Shown here: positions 50,087-59,748 of the stretch, in pieces | Numbering within the stretch: position 1 is the first letter of the stretch | Layout of the letters: every line of letters begins with the position of its first letter | Source of the DNA: Opitutus sp. | Lineage (GTDB): Bacteria; Verrucomicrobiota; Verrucomicrobiia; Opitutales; Opitutaceae | DNA length: 64,000 nucleotides | Direction: 5' to 3' | Assembly (NCBI GenBank): GCA_025361365.1 | Contig: JANYAM010000199.1 | Coordinates: forward strand, 1-64,000 | The notes under the pieces: model-generated | The model's database searches: none | The model's input: only the letters and a program-made list of their open reading frames with translations | Told to the model about the DNA's origin: nothing | Translations under genes and position numbers: made by a program

Positions 50087-51301
50087 CTACTCGTAGCGAA
50101 GGGCGTCGATCGGATCGAGTTGGGCCGCTTTGCGGGCGGGATAATACCCGAAGAATACCCCGACGACCGCACTAAAGGCAAAGGCCCCGATCACGGACGA
50201 AGCGGAGACGAGCACCGGCCAGCCCATGAACTTGGTGATCTGGTTGGACGCCCCAATGCCAATGAGGATCCCGATGATGCCGCCCATCGAACTGAGGATG
50301 ACCGCTTCAATCAGGAACTGCAGCAGCACATCACTGCCGTGCGCGCCGACGGCCATGCGGATGCCGATCTCGCGGGTGCGTTCGGTGACAGACACGAGCA
50401 TGATGTTCATGATGCCGATACCGCCGACCACCAGGGAGACGCAGGCGACGATCGCCAGGAGCAGGGTCAGTGTTTGGGAAGTGGCGTTGGCGGCGGCGGC
50501 GATTTCCGCCTGGTTGCGCACGGTGAAATCGTCGGTCTGCTCCGTGGTGCGGTGGCGCTGGCGGAGCAGGGCGGTGATGTCCGCCTGCACGTCGTCGATG
50601 GTGTCAGGCGTGGCGGCTTGGACATTGATCGAACGGAGCATCGTCTGCCTGGTGACGCGTTTCATCGCGCTCGTGTAAGGAATGACCACGATGTCGTCCT
50701 GGTCCGAGCCCTGCACCGAAAGGCCCTTGGCCTGGAGCACGCCGATGATGCGGAAGGGCTGGTTGCGGATGCGGAGCGTCTGGCCGATGGGATCGTCGTC
50801 CGGGAAAAGCTGTTTGACGATGGTGGCGCCGACGACGGCGACCTTGCCGACACTCTTGGTATCCTGGTCCGTGAACATCGCGCCGGAACTGAGCGGCCAC
50901 AGGCGAATGCTGAGATAATCGGCACCCTCGCCGAGGACCTGCGTGGACCAGTTGAGGCCGTTGGCGAGCACTTGCGCACCGGAACGCACCTCCGGGCTGA
51001 CCCCGGTGATGTTCGGCAGCTCGCGCGCTATGGCCTCGGCATCGTCGGGCGTGAGCGTGCCGGCGCCGAACGCGCCGCTGCGGGCGCCGCCCTGGCTGAA
51101 GCTGCCGGAGAAAATCAGGAGCACGTTCTGGCCGAGGCTGGCAATCTGCGCCTCCACCTGGGACTTGGCACCATTGCCGATGCTGAACACGGCAATCACG
51201 GCGGCCACGCCGATGATGATGCCGAGCGCGGTGAGGATCGAGCGCATGGTATTGCGCCGGAGGGCCCGGAAGGAGACGGTGACGGTGGAGCCGATGCGCA
51301 T
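50087..51301 (-). CDS. MacB-type ABC transporter permease (single, non-duplicated)
   Basis: SFRALRRNTMRSILTALGIIIGVAAVIAVFSIGNGAKSQV ... GGIGIMNIMLVSVTERTREIGIRMAVGA ... YYPARKAAQLDPIDALRYE. Confidence 0.95.
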   Translation of the reverse strand: MRIGSTVTVSFRALRRNTMRSILTALGIIIGVAAVIAVFSIGNGAKSQVEAQIASLGQNVLLIFSGSFSQGGARSGAFGAGTLTPDDAEAIARELPNITGVSPEVRSGAQVLANGLNWSTQVLGEGADYLSIRLWPLSSGAMFTDQDTKSVGKVAVVGATIVKQLFPDDDPIGQTLRIRNQPFRIIGVLQAKGLSVQGSDQDDIVVIPYTSAMKRVTRQTMLRSINVQAATPDTIDDVQADITALLRQRHRTTEQTDDFTVRNQAEIAAAANATSQTLTLLLAIVACVSLVVGGIGIMNIMLVSVTERTREIGIRMAVGAHGSDVLLQFLIEAVILSSMGGIIGILIGIGASNQITKFMGWPVLVSASSVIGAFAFSAVVGVFFGYYPARKAAQLDPIDALRYE

Positions 51302-51306
51302 GGGGA

Positions 51307-52074
51307 TTAGTCGGTGCCGGTGAGCTTGGCGGCCGCTTCCGCCTCGAGGATCTTCTTCAGCTCGAGCTCGGCGATGGAACGGTTTTCAATCTGCATGTCG
51401 TTCACGACCTTGCCGTCGCGCACGATGAGGTTGCGCTTGCAGTAATGGGCGATGTCGAGCTCGTGCGTCACCATCACGATGGTGATGCCCCCGTTGTTGA
51501 GTTTTTGGAACACGCCCATCACCTCGATGGAGGTCTTGGAGTCGAGGTTGCCGGTCGGCTCGTCGGCGAGGAGGACCTGCGGCTGGTTGACGAGGGCGCG
51601 GGCGATGGCGACACGCTGCTGCTGGCCGCCGGAGAGCTGGCTCGGGAAATGGTCATGGCGGTTCGCCAAACCGACAATGTCGAGGCAGTGCATGGCGCGT
51701 TTCCGAATCTCCACATTGGAGCCGCGGTGCTTGCCATAGAGCATGGGCAGCTCGACGTTCTCGAGCGCCGTGGTGCGGGCAAGGAGGTTGAAACCCTGAA
51801 AGACGAAGCCGAGCTTCTCGTTGCGCAAGTCGGCGAGCTGGTTGCGGTCCAGCTTACCCACGTCGACACCGTCGAGCAGGTAAGTGCCCTTGGTCGGCCG
51901 GTCGAGACAGCCGAGCGTGTTCATCAGGGTCGACTTGCCGGAGCCACTGGCGCCCATGATGGCCATGAACTCACCCTTCTCGAGATCGAGCGAGATGCCA
52001 CGCACGGCGCGCACCTGCACCTCGCCGGAGTCGTAGGTTTTATGGATGTCCTGGAGTTGGACGACGGGAGCCAT
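51307..52074 (-). CDS. MacB-type ABC transporter ATP-binding protein
   Basis: [49 protein letters not shown]. Confidence 0.96.
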   Translation of the reverse strand: MAPVVQLQDIHKTYDSGEVQVRAVRGISLDLEKGEFMAIMGASGSGKSTLMNTLGCLDRPTKGTYLLDGVDVGKLDRNQLADLRNEKLGFVFQGFNLLARTTALENVELPMLYGKHRGSNVEIRKRAMHCLDIVGLANRHDHFPSQLSGGQQQRVAIARALVNQPQVLLADEPTGNLDSKTSIEVMGVFQKLNNGGITIVMVTHELDIAHYCKRNLIVRDGKVVNDMQIENRSIAELELKKILEAEAAAKLTGTD

Positions 52075-52091
52075 CGACGGAGGGGCTGGAA

Positions 52092-53504
52092 TTAGAAACC
52101 GCGCCGTTGGCCGCCGCCACCCGCGTTGAACGGATTGGCGGGTGCGTTGGAGGCCTTTGCACCCGGAACTGAAATGCCGGTCACGATCACGTCCTTCTCC
52201 TTCAGGCCATCAATGACCTCGGTCGCAATGCCGTCGGTGATGCCGAGCTTGACCGAGACAGCCTGGAGGGGCGCTTTGGGGTCGCCAGTGAGTTTGTAGA
52301 GAGTGCGGGTGACCGGGGCGTTGCTGGCGCGGTTGCCACCACCGCCACCGCCACCACCACCGCCGCCGCCACGGCCGCCGAAGGCGGGTAACTCGAGCCC
52401 GCGTTCCTTGGCGAGCGCGGCGATCTTGGCGATGACTTCGGGTGAAGGCGGACCGCCCCCGCGGACAAAGCCGGCGTCGACCATCAGCTTGCGGCGCTCT
52501 TCATCCGTCGCGGGCCGGAGGCCGGCGGGAGCATCGGCGGCCGCCATGCCGTCGGCCGGCTTGGCGGGCTCGACGGCCGGCAGGGCCGTGAGGCCTTCGG
52601 GCAGGCGCACACGCAGCGCGCTGTTGGCGACGCGCAGGCTGTCGGGACGGTTGGCGACGATCACGGAAACATTCGCGGTCATGCCGGGCCGGAGCTTCAG
52701 GTCGTCGTTGCGCACATCGATCATGGTGTCGTAGATGACGACGTTTTGGGAAGTCTTGGGGGAGTTGCGGATCTGCGAGACGGTGCCGCGGAACTGGCGG
52801 TTGGGATAGGCGTCGACGGTGAAGTTCACGTTTTGGCCGACCTCGATGTTGCCGATGTCGGCTTCGGAGACGGCGGCATCGATCTGCATGTTGCGGAGAT
52901 CATTCGCGATGACGAAGAGAGTGGGGGCGCTGAGGCTGGCGGCGACGGTGTTGCCGACGTCAACGGAACGCGAGATCACGGTGCCGTCGATGGGCGAGTA
53001 GATCGTGCAACGCGAGAGGTTGACCTTGGCGGTCTCGTTGTTGGCGGTCTGGATCTGGACCTGGGCCTCGGCTTGGGCCAGCTGGGCCTCGGCGGTATCG
53101 AGATCACTCTGCGGGATCAGGCCCTTCAGGAAGAGCTCGCGCGAGCGGTTGGCATTGGCCTGCATGAGCTGGAGGCTGGCTTTGGCGTTGGCGAGCTGGC
53201 CGTCGGATTGCTGCAGAGCGGTCTTGTAGCTGGAGGGGTCGAGTTCGGCGAGCACCTGGTCCTTTTTGACCGTGGAATTCCAGTCCACGTAGAGCTTCAG
53301 GATGTTGCCCGAGATCTGGCTGCTGACGTTGACGTTCAGGACGGGGGCCAGGTCGCCGGTCGCAGTGACCGCCTGGGTGAGGTTGCCCTTGGCGATGGTC
53401 GTCGTGGAGAATTCGGGCGCCTTGGCCTCATCGGCGAAGCGGTAATAATAAATGCCGGCGGCCAGGCCGGCGAGGACGATGAGGGAGACGAGGACTTTTT
53501 TCAT
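52092..53504 (-). CDS. MacA-type periplasmic adaptor with C-terminal poly-Gly tract
   Basis: MKKVLVSLIVLAGLAAGIYYYRFADEAKAPEFSTTTIAKGNLTQAVTATGDLAPVLNVNVSSQISGNI; CTIYSPIDGTVISRSVDVGNTVAAS. Confidence 0.92.
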   Translation of the reverse strand: MKKVLVSLIVLAGLAAGIYYYRFADEAKAPEFSTTTIAKGNLTQAVTATGDLAPVLNVNVSSQISGNILKLYVDWNSTVKKDQVLAELDPSSYKTALQQSDGQLANAKASLQLMQANANRSRELFLKGLIPQSDLDTAEAQLAQAEAQVQIQTANNETAKVNLSRCTIYSPIDGTVISRSVDVGNTVAASLSAPTLFVIANDLRNMQIDAAVSEADIGNIEVGQNVNFTVDAYPNRQFRGTVSQIRNSPKTSQNVVIYDTMIDVRNDDLKLRPGMTANVSVIVANRPDSLRVANSALRVRLPEGLTALPAVEPAKPADGMAAADAPAGLRPATDEERRKLMVDAGFVRGGGPPSPEVIAKIAALAKERGLELPAFGGRGGGGGGGGGGGGNRASNAPVTRTLYKLTGDPKAPLQAVSVKLGITDGIATEVIDGLKEKDVIVTGISVPGAKASNAPANPFNAGGGGQRRGF

Positions 53505-53684
53505 GCGTGGACGAAAGATGCTAAGCCGTGTCAACGGATACACACAAAGACAATCCCTTGGCGTGGACGGACAGGCAAGCGAACGTTGAGACGCCACGTC
53601 CCGGGGAAGGTTTCAGGCAGTTTGTGCGCCGTATTTCCTGTTGCCTCCCGGGCCGACGCTGAATTCGCTCGTGTCATATTCCCC

Positions 53685-55229
53685 ATGAAAATACTCCGTA
53701 GTCTGTGGTGGCTGGCCCTGCTTTCGATTTCCCTTCTGCCCGGGCGCGCCGAGGAGGAACCCAAGGAAAAAGGCGGGGACAAGGCCGCCGCCCCGGCCGA
53801 CGCGAAGGAGCCAAAGCTCTCCGTGACCGAGCACGAGGTCACGATCAACGGCAAGCTCATCAAATACAAGGCGACCGCCGGCTACCTCGTCTTGAAGGAC
53901 GACAAGGACAAGCCGCGGGCCAACATTTTTTTCGTCGCCTACACGAAGACCGACGAGGCGGACGCCGCGAAGCGGCCGCTGATGTTCTCTTTTAACGGCG
54001 GCCCCGGTTCCGCCTCCATCTGGCTGCACATGGGTGCCCTCGGCCCGAAGCGCGTGGTCATGACCGACAAGGGCGAGTCGCTCCCGCCGCCCTACAAATG
54101 GCAGGACAACGAATTCTCCTGGCTCGACGAGACCGACCTCGTGTTCATCGACCCGGTCACGACCGGTTACAGCCGCGCCGCGAAGGATGTCGACGCGAAG
54201 CAATTCCACGGCTTCACCGGCGACATCGAGTCCGTGGCCGACTTCATCCGCCTTTGGACGACGCGCAACCAGCGCTGGGCCTCCCCGAAGTTCCTCGTCG
54301 GTGAAAGCTACGGCACCACCCGCGCCGCCGGCCTCTCCGACTACCTGCAGCAGAAATACACCCTCTATCTCAACGGCATCGTCCTGATCTCCTCGATCAT
54401 GAACTTTGAGACGGCGCGCTTCACGCCGGGCAACGACCTGCCGTATCAGCTCTTCCTGCCGACCTACACGGCCGCAGCGTTCTACCACGGCAAGCTCAAG
54501 GGCGACTATGCGAAGGACCTGCCGACCACGCTGGCCCGCGCGAAGGAGTTCGCGGCAAAGGATTACACGCTCGCTCTCATGCAGGGCGACGGGCTTTCCA
54601 CGGCCGACCGTGACAAGACTGTGAAGGAACTCTCCGCGCTCACCGGCCTGTCGCCGGATTATGTCCGAAAGCAGAACCTCCGCGTGAGCATCTTCCAGTT
54701 CGTCACGGAACTGCGGAAGGACGAGGACCGCACCGTGGGCCGGCTCGACAGCCGCTTCACCGGCATCGCGCCCGGCGCGAGTGGCGACGGCGATGGGTTT
54801 TTCGACCCGAGCCTCGAGGCCATCAACGGCGGCTACACGAATGCGTTCAACGATTACGCGCGCCGCGACCTGAAATACGAGAACGACCTGTCCTACGACA
54901 TCCTCACGGCCAACGTGCAGCCCTGGAGCTATGCCAACGTCCAGAACCAATACCTCAACGTGGCCCAGACCCTGAAGTCGGCGATGACGAAGAATCCCTT
55001 CCTGAAGGTCTGGATCGCGAACGGCTACTACGACCTGGCCACGCCGTTCTTCGCCACGGAATACACCGTCAAGCACATGGGCCTCGACCCGGCCGTGCGG
55101 AACAACATCAAGCTGACCTACTACGAGGCCGGCCACATGATGTATATCCACATGGACTCGATGAAAAAGCTGAAGGCCGACTTCAGCGCCTACATGGCCG
55201 AGACCCTGAAGGGCGCCGGGGTCCGCTAA
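53685..55229 (+). CDS. Secreted S10-family serine carboxypeptidase-like protein
   Basis: Signal peptide MKILRSLWWLALLSISLLPGRAEE; FSFNGGPGSASIWLHMGALGPKRV; FLVGESYGTTRAAGL; C-terminal YYEAGHMMYIH. Confidence 0.93.
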   Translation: MKILRSLWWLALLSISLLPGRAEEEPKEKGGDKAAAPADAKEPKLSVTEHEVTINGKLIKYKATAGYLVLKDDKDKPRANIFFVAYTKTDEADAAKRPLMFSFNGGPGSASIWLHMGALGPKRVVMTDKGESLPPPYKWQDNEFSWLDETDLVFIDPVTTGYSRAAKDVDAKQFHGFTGDIESVADFIRLWTTRNQRWASPKFLVGESYGTTRAAGLSDYLQQKYTLYLNGIVLISSIMNFETARFTPGNDLPYQLFLPTYTAAAFYHGKLKGDYAKDLPTTLARAKEFAAKDYTLALMQGDGLSTADRDKTVKELSALTGLSPDYVRKQNLRVSIFQFVTELRKDEDRTVGRLDSRFTGIAPGASGDGDGFFDPSLEAINGGYTNAFNDYARRDLKYENDLSYDILTANVQPWSYANVQNQYLNVAQTLKSAMTKNPFLKVWIANGYYDLATPFFATEYTVKHMGLDPAVRNNIKLTYYEAGHMMYIHMDSMKKLKADFSAYMAETLKGAGVR

Positions 55230-55241
55230 CCGGCCGGGTGG

Positions 55242-55724
55242 CTATTTCTTCGGGTAAGCCTTGCGCAAGGCCTGCGCCACGTTGGCGGGGACGAATTTCT
55301 TCACGTCGCCGCCGAGCTTGGCGATCTGCTTGACCAGCGAGGAGCTGGTGTAGCTGTAGGATTCCTTCGGCATCACGAAGATCGTTTCCACCTTGGGCTC
55401 GAGGTGGCGGTTCATCAGCGCCATGTTGAACTCGAACTCGAAGTCGGAGAGGGCGCGCAGGCCGCGGATAATGGCGCTGGCTTTTTCCTTGCGGGCGAAC
55501 TCGACGAGCAGGCCGTCGAAACTCGTCACGCTCACGTTGGGCAGCCCGCGCAGGTTCGCGCGGATGAGCGCGACACGCTTTTCCGGGCTAAACAGGGGCT
55601 TCTTGGTCGAATCGATCGCGACGGCCACGCGGACATGGCCGAACAACTTGGCGGCGCGCTGCAGCACGTCGAGGTGACCGTTGGTGAAGGGGTCGAAGGT
55701 TCCGGGGTAGATGCAGAGTTTCAT
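55242..55724 (-). CDS. coaD: Phosphopantetheine adenylyltransferase
   Basis: MKLCIYPGTFDPFTNGHLDVLQRAAKLF ... AIIRGLRALSDFEFEFNMALMNRHL ... SYTSSSLVKQIAKLGGDV. Confidence 0.97.
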   Translation of the reverse strand: MKLCIYPGTFDPFTNGHLDVLQRAAKLFGHVRVAVAIDSTKKPLFSPEKRVALIRANLRGLPNVSVTSFDGLLVEFARKEKASAIIRGLRALSDFEFEFNMALMNRHLEPKVETIFVMPKESYSYTSSSLVKQIAKLGGDVKKFVPANVAQALRKAYPKK

Positions 55725-55844
55725 GCGGCGGACCGGGGGCAGGATTGCACAGCACCAAGGGATGGCGAGGACGTTTTGTGTCAAATGCGGGTGCGGCGAC
55801 AGCAAGGGATTGCCAAGGGTGGGGCGGTTGTCTCGACTGGGCGC

Positions 55845-56447
55845 GTGAAGTTCACCCTGCCCAACGTGCTGACCATTTCGCGCGTCCCGATGATGTTCGT
55901 CATCGTGGCCCTGATGTATTCGGACTGGCACGGCGCGGCCACCTGGGCGTTCTGGCTGTTCATCGCCGCGGCCCTGACCGACTGGCTCGACGGCCTGCTC
56001 GCGCGCCAGGCCAACCAGGTCTCCTCCTTCGGCCGGTTCATGGACGCGGTCATCGACAAGGTGATGGTCATCGGCCTGATGATTGCGCTGGTGAACGGCG
56101 GTTATTTCGAGGGCTATCGTATCACCGCGATGCTGCTGCTGCTGCTGATCATCGCGCGGGAGTTCACCATCTCCGGCCTGCGCATGGCGGCGGCGACGCG
56201 GGGCCTCGTGGTCGAGGCCGACGCCGGCGGCAAGGTGAAGACCTTCGTGCAGCTTAATGCCATCGGCTGGCTGCTGGCGGCGCGGATGTTCGCCCGGGAT
56301 TTCAGCGAACTGTTCGCCGGCAGCGACGACACCATGGTCCGCGTCGTGCACTGGGGTGGCCTCGGCCTTTACGTGCTGTCGGCCGTGCTGACGGTCACCT
56401 CCGGCATCTCCTATTTCCGACGGCACGGGCACGTGGTGAAGGATTGA
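55845..56447 (+). CDS. pgsA: CDP-diacylglycerol--glycerol-3-phosphate 3-phosphatidyltransferase
   Basis: GTG start; KFTLPNVLTISRVPMMFVIV ... AALTDWLDGLLARQANQVSSFGRFMDAVIDKVMV (CDP-alcohol phosphotransferase motif). Confidence 0.92.
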   Translation: MKFTLPNVLTISRVPMMFVIVALMYSDWHGAATWAFWLFIAAALTDWLDGLLARQANQVSSFGRFMDAVIDKVMVIGLMIALVNGGYFEGYRITAMLLLLLIIAREFTISGLRMAAATRGLVVEADAGGKVKTFVQLNAIGWLLAARMFARDFSELFAGSDDTMVRVVHWGGLGLYVLSAVLTVTSGISYFRRHGHVVKD

Positions 56448-56449
56448 AC

Positions 56450-56968
56450 ATGGAATTGCCGGAACCACGCTGGCCGCGGATCTTCTCCACCCGGTTTGCC
56501 TGCGCGGTGGCCACGCTGGGTCCGGTCGGCCGGCGGCTGCCGGCGCCGGGCACGTGGGGGTCGCTGGCGGGCCTGGCGTATTTCGTTTTGGTTTTCCGGC
56601 ATTCGCGCTGGGAGGTGATCTTTGCGTGGACCGTGCTGGCCAGTTATTTCGCCGTCGCGTTTTGCGGCGACGCGGCCCGACGGATCGGCCGGACCGACCC
56701 GGGTGAGGTGGTCCTGGACGAGTTCGTCGTCATGCCGCTGGTGTTTCTCGGCTGGCGCGCCGGCTATCCCAGCAGTTGGCCGGAGTGGGTGACGCTGCTG
56801 GCGGGGTTCGGCCTGTTCCGCTTCTACGACATCCTCAAGCCGCTGGGCATCGCGCGGCTGCAGCGGTGGCCGGGCGGGTGGGGCATCGTGGTGGATGATT
56901 TTGTCGCGGCGCTGGCCGCTTGCGGCACGCTGCACCTCACTGCCGCGCTCTGGGCCTGGCTGCGCTGA
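56450..56968 (+). CDS. pgpA: Phosphatidylglycerophosphatase A family protein
   Basis: GTWGSLAGLAYF...DPGEVVLDEFVVMPLVFLG...RFYDILKPLGIARLQRWPGGWGIVVDDFVAAL. Confidence 0.92.
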   Translation: MELPEPRWPRIFSTRFACAVATLGPVGRRLPAPGTWGSLAGLAYFVLVFRHSRWEVIFAWTVLASYFAVAFCGDAARRIGRTDPGEVVLDEFVVMPLVFLGWRAGYPSSWPEWVTLLAGFGLFRFYDILKPLGIARLQRWPGGWGIVVDDFVAALAACGTLHLTAALWAWLR

Positions 56969-56969
56969 G

Positions 56970-57878
56970 TCAGGGCGCGCGTTTCGGCATCATGGTGTCG
57001 CGGACGTTGGCCATGACCTGGCGGAAGGTGATCTCCGCGCGCAGCCGCGTGTTCGTGCCGAAGTCATAACCATCCGGGCCCCACGACGAGCGCAGCCCGA
57101 GGCCGATGATCCACTGGGTCTTGGAATTGAAGGTGTATTTCTTGGGCGCATACCACAGCACGCTGGGTTGCAGATAAAAAAAGCTATCCGTCCGGCTCCC
57201 GATCAGCGCGGTGGTGGCGTAGGTGGCCGAAAACGTCCACTTGACCTGGCCCAGGTCATAGATGGCGCCGCCGGTGAGCGAGGCGGAGTCGTCATGGGGC
57301 TCGTTGGTGCCGAAGCGGCCGAGGGCGGAACTGGCCGTGATGACGTCGAGGCCGACGCTGGCGAAGGTGGTGAGCTTGGGGTTGCGCCGCGAATGCCGTT
57401 GGATCGTCAGGCTCGGCTGGTAGTGGTTCTGCCCATCCGTCATGTCGATCGGCGGGGTGCCGTGGGGATGCGAAAAGTTGAAGGCGATGCTGGCCTCGTG
57501 CTGCGGGCGGAGCCATTCCTTGAAGACATATTTGGTGCCGATGCGGATCTCGCCGACACCGTAGCCCACGTCCTGGTCGCCGAGCCCGTGGGTGATATAG
57601 GTGGCCGCCTCGGAGCTAAGTTCGAAATTGTCGTTCAGCGCCCAGCGCAGGCCCATGTCGGTGCGGAGGTAATCGTGCCGGATCAGGTCGCTGATGTGCG
57701 GGTGGAAGATCAGCTTGACGGTGCCAGGCGGATCCAGGTCGGGCAGTTCAAAATCGAACAGGCCGCGGATCTGCGAAAAAAACGGCCGCGGTGGCGCCGG
57801 CACAACCGGGTCGGCGGAGGTCGTCTGGGCGTGCGCGGTGAGGCCGAGCAGGGCGAAGAGGAACAGGGAGCGAACCAT
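56970..57878 (-). CDS. Secreted predicted outer-membrane beta-barrel protein
   Basis: Signal peptide MVRSLFLFALLGLTAHAQ; alternating amphipathic strands typical of transporter/meta-pathway barrels. Confidence 0.6.
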   Translation of the reverse strand: MVRSLFLFALLGLTAHAQTTSADPVVPAPPRPFFSQIRGLFDFELPDLDPPGTVKLIFHPHISDLIRHDYLRTDMGLRWALNDNFELSSEAATYITHGLGDQDVGYGVGEIRIGTKYVFKEWLRPQHEASIAFNFSHPHGTPPIDMTDGQNHYQPSLTIQRHSRRNPKLTTFASVGLDVITASSALGRFGTNEPHDDSASLTGGAIYDLGQVKWTFSATYATTALIGSRTDSFFYLQPSVLWYAPKKYTFNSKTQWIIGLGLRSSWGPDGYDFGTNTRLRAEITFRQVMANVRDTMMPKRAP

Positions 57879-57889
57879 GGCGTGGGAAG

Positions 57890-58402
57890 TCAGGGTAGCA
57901 GTTGAAGGTTTTCGAGCGGAAGGCGGACCAGCAAGCCTTGTTGCAGCACGTCCACGGACACGACAATGCCCTGCGGGTTCGCGGGATTGTCGACATAGCC
58001 CTCGAGGCCGTGCAGCGGCCCGCCCTGCACGCGGACATGCGTGCCCTTGCGGACCAGCGGGTGGATGGCGGCCTCGAAACCGGAGGCGCAGATGAGCTTC
58101 ACGGCCTCCAGCTGGCGCAGGAAGACCTCCTCGTTCTCGACCAGCATCGCCCGGACCAGCAGGTCCTGCTGGTAGATACGGTCCTTGCGGGCGGGCTCGA
58201 GCCGGGCGAACACGTAGCCGGCAAAAAGTGGCTTGGTGAAGGTCTTCTTTTGCGTGCCATAGCGGCGCACGCTTTGGATGAGCGCCAGGTAGTGCGCGAA
58301 TTGTTCGCGCGCCATCAGGTCGGCGAATTTTTTCTCGCACCGTGGCCTGGTATGACAGGCAAACCAGCGCGGGCTGGCGAAATCGGGCAGGTGCTGGCCC
58401 AT
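57890..58402 (-). CDS. NusG-family (NusG/RfaH-like) transcription factor
   Basis: PRWFACHTRPRCEKKFADLM...KPLFAGYVFARLE; KGTHVRVQGGPLHGLEGYVDN KOW motif. Confidence 0.85.
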   Translation of the reverse strand: MGQHLPDFASPRWFACHTRPRCEKKFADLMAREQFAHYLALIQSVRRYGTQKKTFTKPLFAGYVFARLEPARKDRIYQQDLLVRAMLVENEEVFLRQLEAVKLICASGFEAAIHPLVRKGTHVRVQGGPLHGLEGYVDNPANPQGIVVSVDVLQQGLLVRLPLENLQLLP

Positions 58403-58404
58403 GC

Positions 58405-58833
58405 TCAGAGCTTGGCGAGCAACCGCAGGGCCTCCCCATAGCCCGGGAAGCCCTTCCCGGAAACCATCGCGATGCAGGCGCCGGCGGTCATGGACTTGCG
58501 GCGGAATTTCTCGCGCTTCTTGATATCGGAAATATGGACCTCGACGGCGGGCCGGCCGGCAGCCTTCAGGGCGTCGTGCAGGGCGATGCTGGTGTGGGAG
58601 TAGGCGCCGAAGTTGACGATGAAGGCGTCGACGCCGCGGTCGGTGAGGGCGTGGATCTTGTCCACCAGCGCACCCTCGTGGGCCGACTGGAAGAACACGG
58701 TTGAGCAACCGAGGCGCTTCGCCTCGGTGCGGATGAATTTCTCCAGGTCGGCCAGCGTGGCGGTGCCGTAGATCCCCGGTTCGCGTTTGCCGAGGCGGTC
58801 AAGGTTGGGGCCGTGGAGGATGGCGATTTTCAC
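58405..58833 (-). CDS. aroQ: Type II 3-dehydroquinate dehydratase
   Basis: IAILHGPNLDRLGKREPGIYGTATL; FIVNFGAYSHTSIALHDALKA; VEVHISDIKKREKFRRKS. Confidence 0.93.
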   Translation of the reverse strand: MKIAILHGPNLDRLGKREPGIYGTATLADLEKFIRTEAKRLGCSTVFFQSAHEGALVDKIHALTDRGVDAFIVNFGAYSHTSIALHDALKAAGRPAVEVHISDIKKREKFRRKSMTAGACIAMVSGKGFPGYGEALRLLAKL

Positions 58834-58843
58834 AGGAGGAGGT

Positions 58844-58910
58844 CACCACGAAACACACGAAATACACGAAAGGTGAAGTTCATTTCGTGTGTTTGGTGTA
58901 TTTCGTGGTG
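58844..58910. repeat. Inverted repeat (hairpin), CACGAAA family, copy A
   Basis: 28-nt arms CACCACGAAACACACGAAATACACGAAA (58844-58871) and TTTCGTGTGTTTGGTGTATTTCGTGGTG (58883-58910), 3 mismatches. Confidence 0.9.
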
Positions 58911-58911
58911 G

Positions 58912-59664
58912 TCACAAGGGATTGTCGGTTTCGATGAATTCCCAGGGCAGGTGGAATTTCTTGGCCAGCTCGGCCGCGAGCGCCTTCACCCCGTGCACCT
59001 CCGTGGCGTAGTGGCCGCAGCAGATGAGGTTGAGCCGGTGCTCCTCGGCGTAGTTGAACCACTCCTCGCGGAGCTCGCCGGTGATGAGCGTATCGACGCC
59101 GGCGGCGACCAGTTGCGGCACGGCGCTGTTGCCGCTGCCGCTGCAGAATGCGACCTGCTTGGGGACGGCGGGACCGCAGTCGATGGTGGTGACCCGCGGG
59201 TAGAGCTCCTCGAGGCGGGCGCACAGCTGGGAGCGCTTGAGCTTGTTGGGGGCGATCCAGCCGATGAACTCGCCTTCATGCGGGAGGAACTGGCGCTTGG
59301 GTTTCAGGCCGAGCTGGCGGGCGAGGATGACGTTGTTGCCGAGTTCGTCGTGGGCGTCGAGCGGGAGGTGGCTGGAGTAAACGGCGCAGTTGCCGCGGAC
59401 GAGGGCGGCGAAGCGGCTGTAAACCGGGCCGGTCAGCGGCTGGACGCCGCCCCAGAACAGGCCGTGGTGCACGAGGAGGAAATCCACACCTCGCTCGGCG
59501 GCGCGCTCGAACGGCACCAACCCCGCATCCACCGCCGCGCCGATGCGGGTCACGCGGCCGTCGTTGGCGACCTGCAGGCCGTTGTGCGCGCCGGGAAAGT
59601 CCCGGAACGCCGCCCGGCGGGTGCGTTTGTCGCAATAATCGACGAGTTGCTGGAGCGAGGCCAT
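58912..59664 (-). CDS. Nif3-like dinuclear metal centre protein
   Basis: AHNGLQVAN...VDFLLVHHGLFWGG...DTLITGELREEWFNYAEEHRLNLICCGHYATEVHGVKAL. Confidence 0.94.
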   Translation of the reverse strand: MASLQQLVDYCDKRTRRAAFRDFPGAHNGLQVANDGRVTRIGAAVDAGLVPFERAAERGVDFLLVHHGLFWGGVQPLTGPVYSRFAALVRGNCAVYSSHLPLDAHDELGNNVILARQLGLKPKRQFLPHEGEFIGWIAPNKLKRSQLCARLEELYPRVTTIDCGPAVPKQVAFCSGSGNSAVPQLVAAGVDTLITGELREEWFNYAEEHRLNLICCGHYATEVHGVKALAAELAKKFHLPWEFIETDNPL

Positions 59665-59748
59665 GTCGCAGATTGAGGGGCGGGGCGGGGCCGCGCAAGT
59701 GGACGTTTACGGGTTGCCAGACGGCGGCTGCTTCCCACCGTTGGGGCC

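Noticed and set aside
50087-53504. Sigma-54 control of the MacA-MacB-type operon
   Set aside because: No GG-N10-GC element or TCCC-N6-GGGA site found upstream of 53504; TCCCGGGGA near 53600 lacks the spacing.
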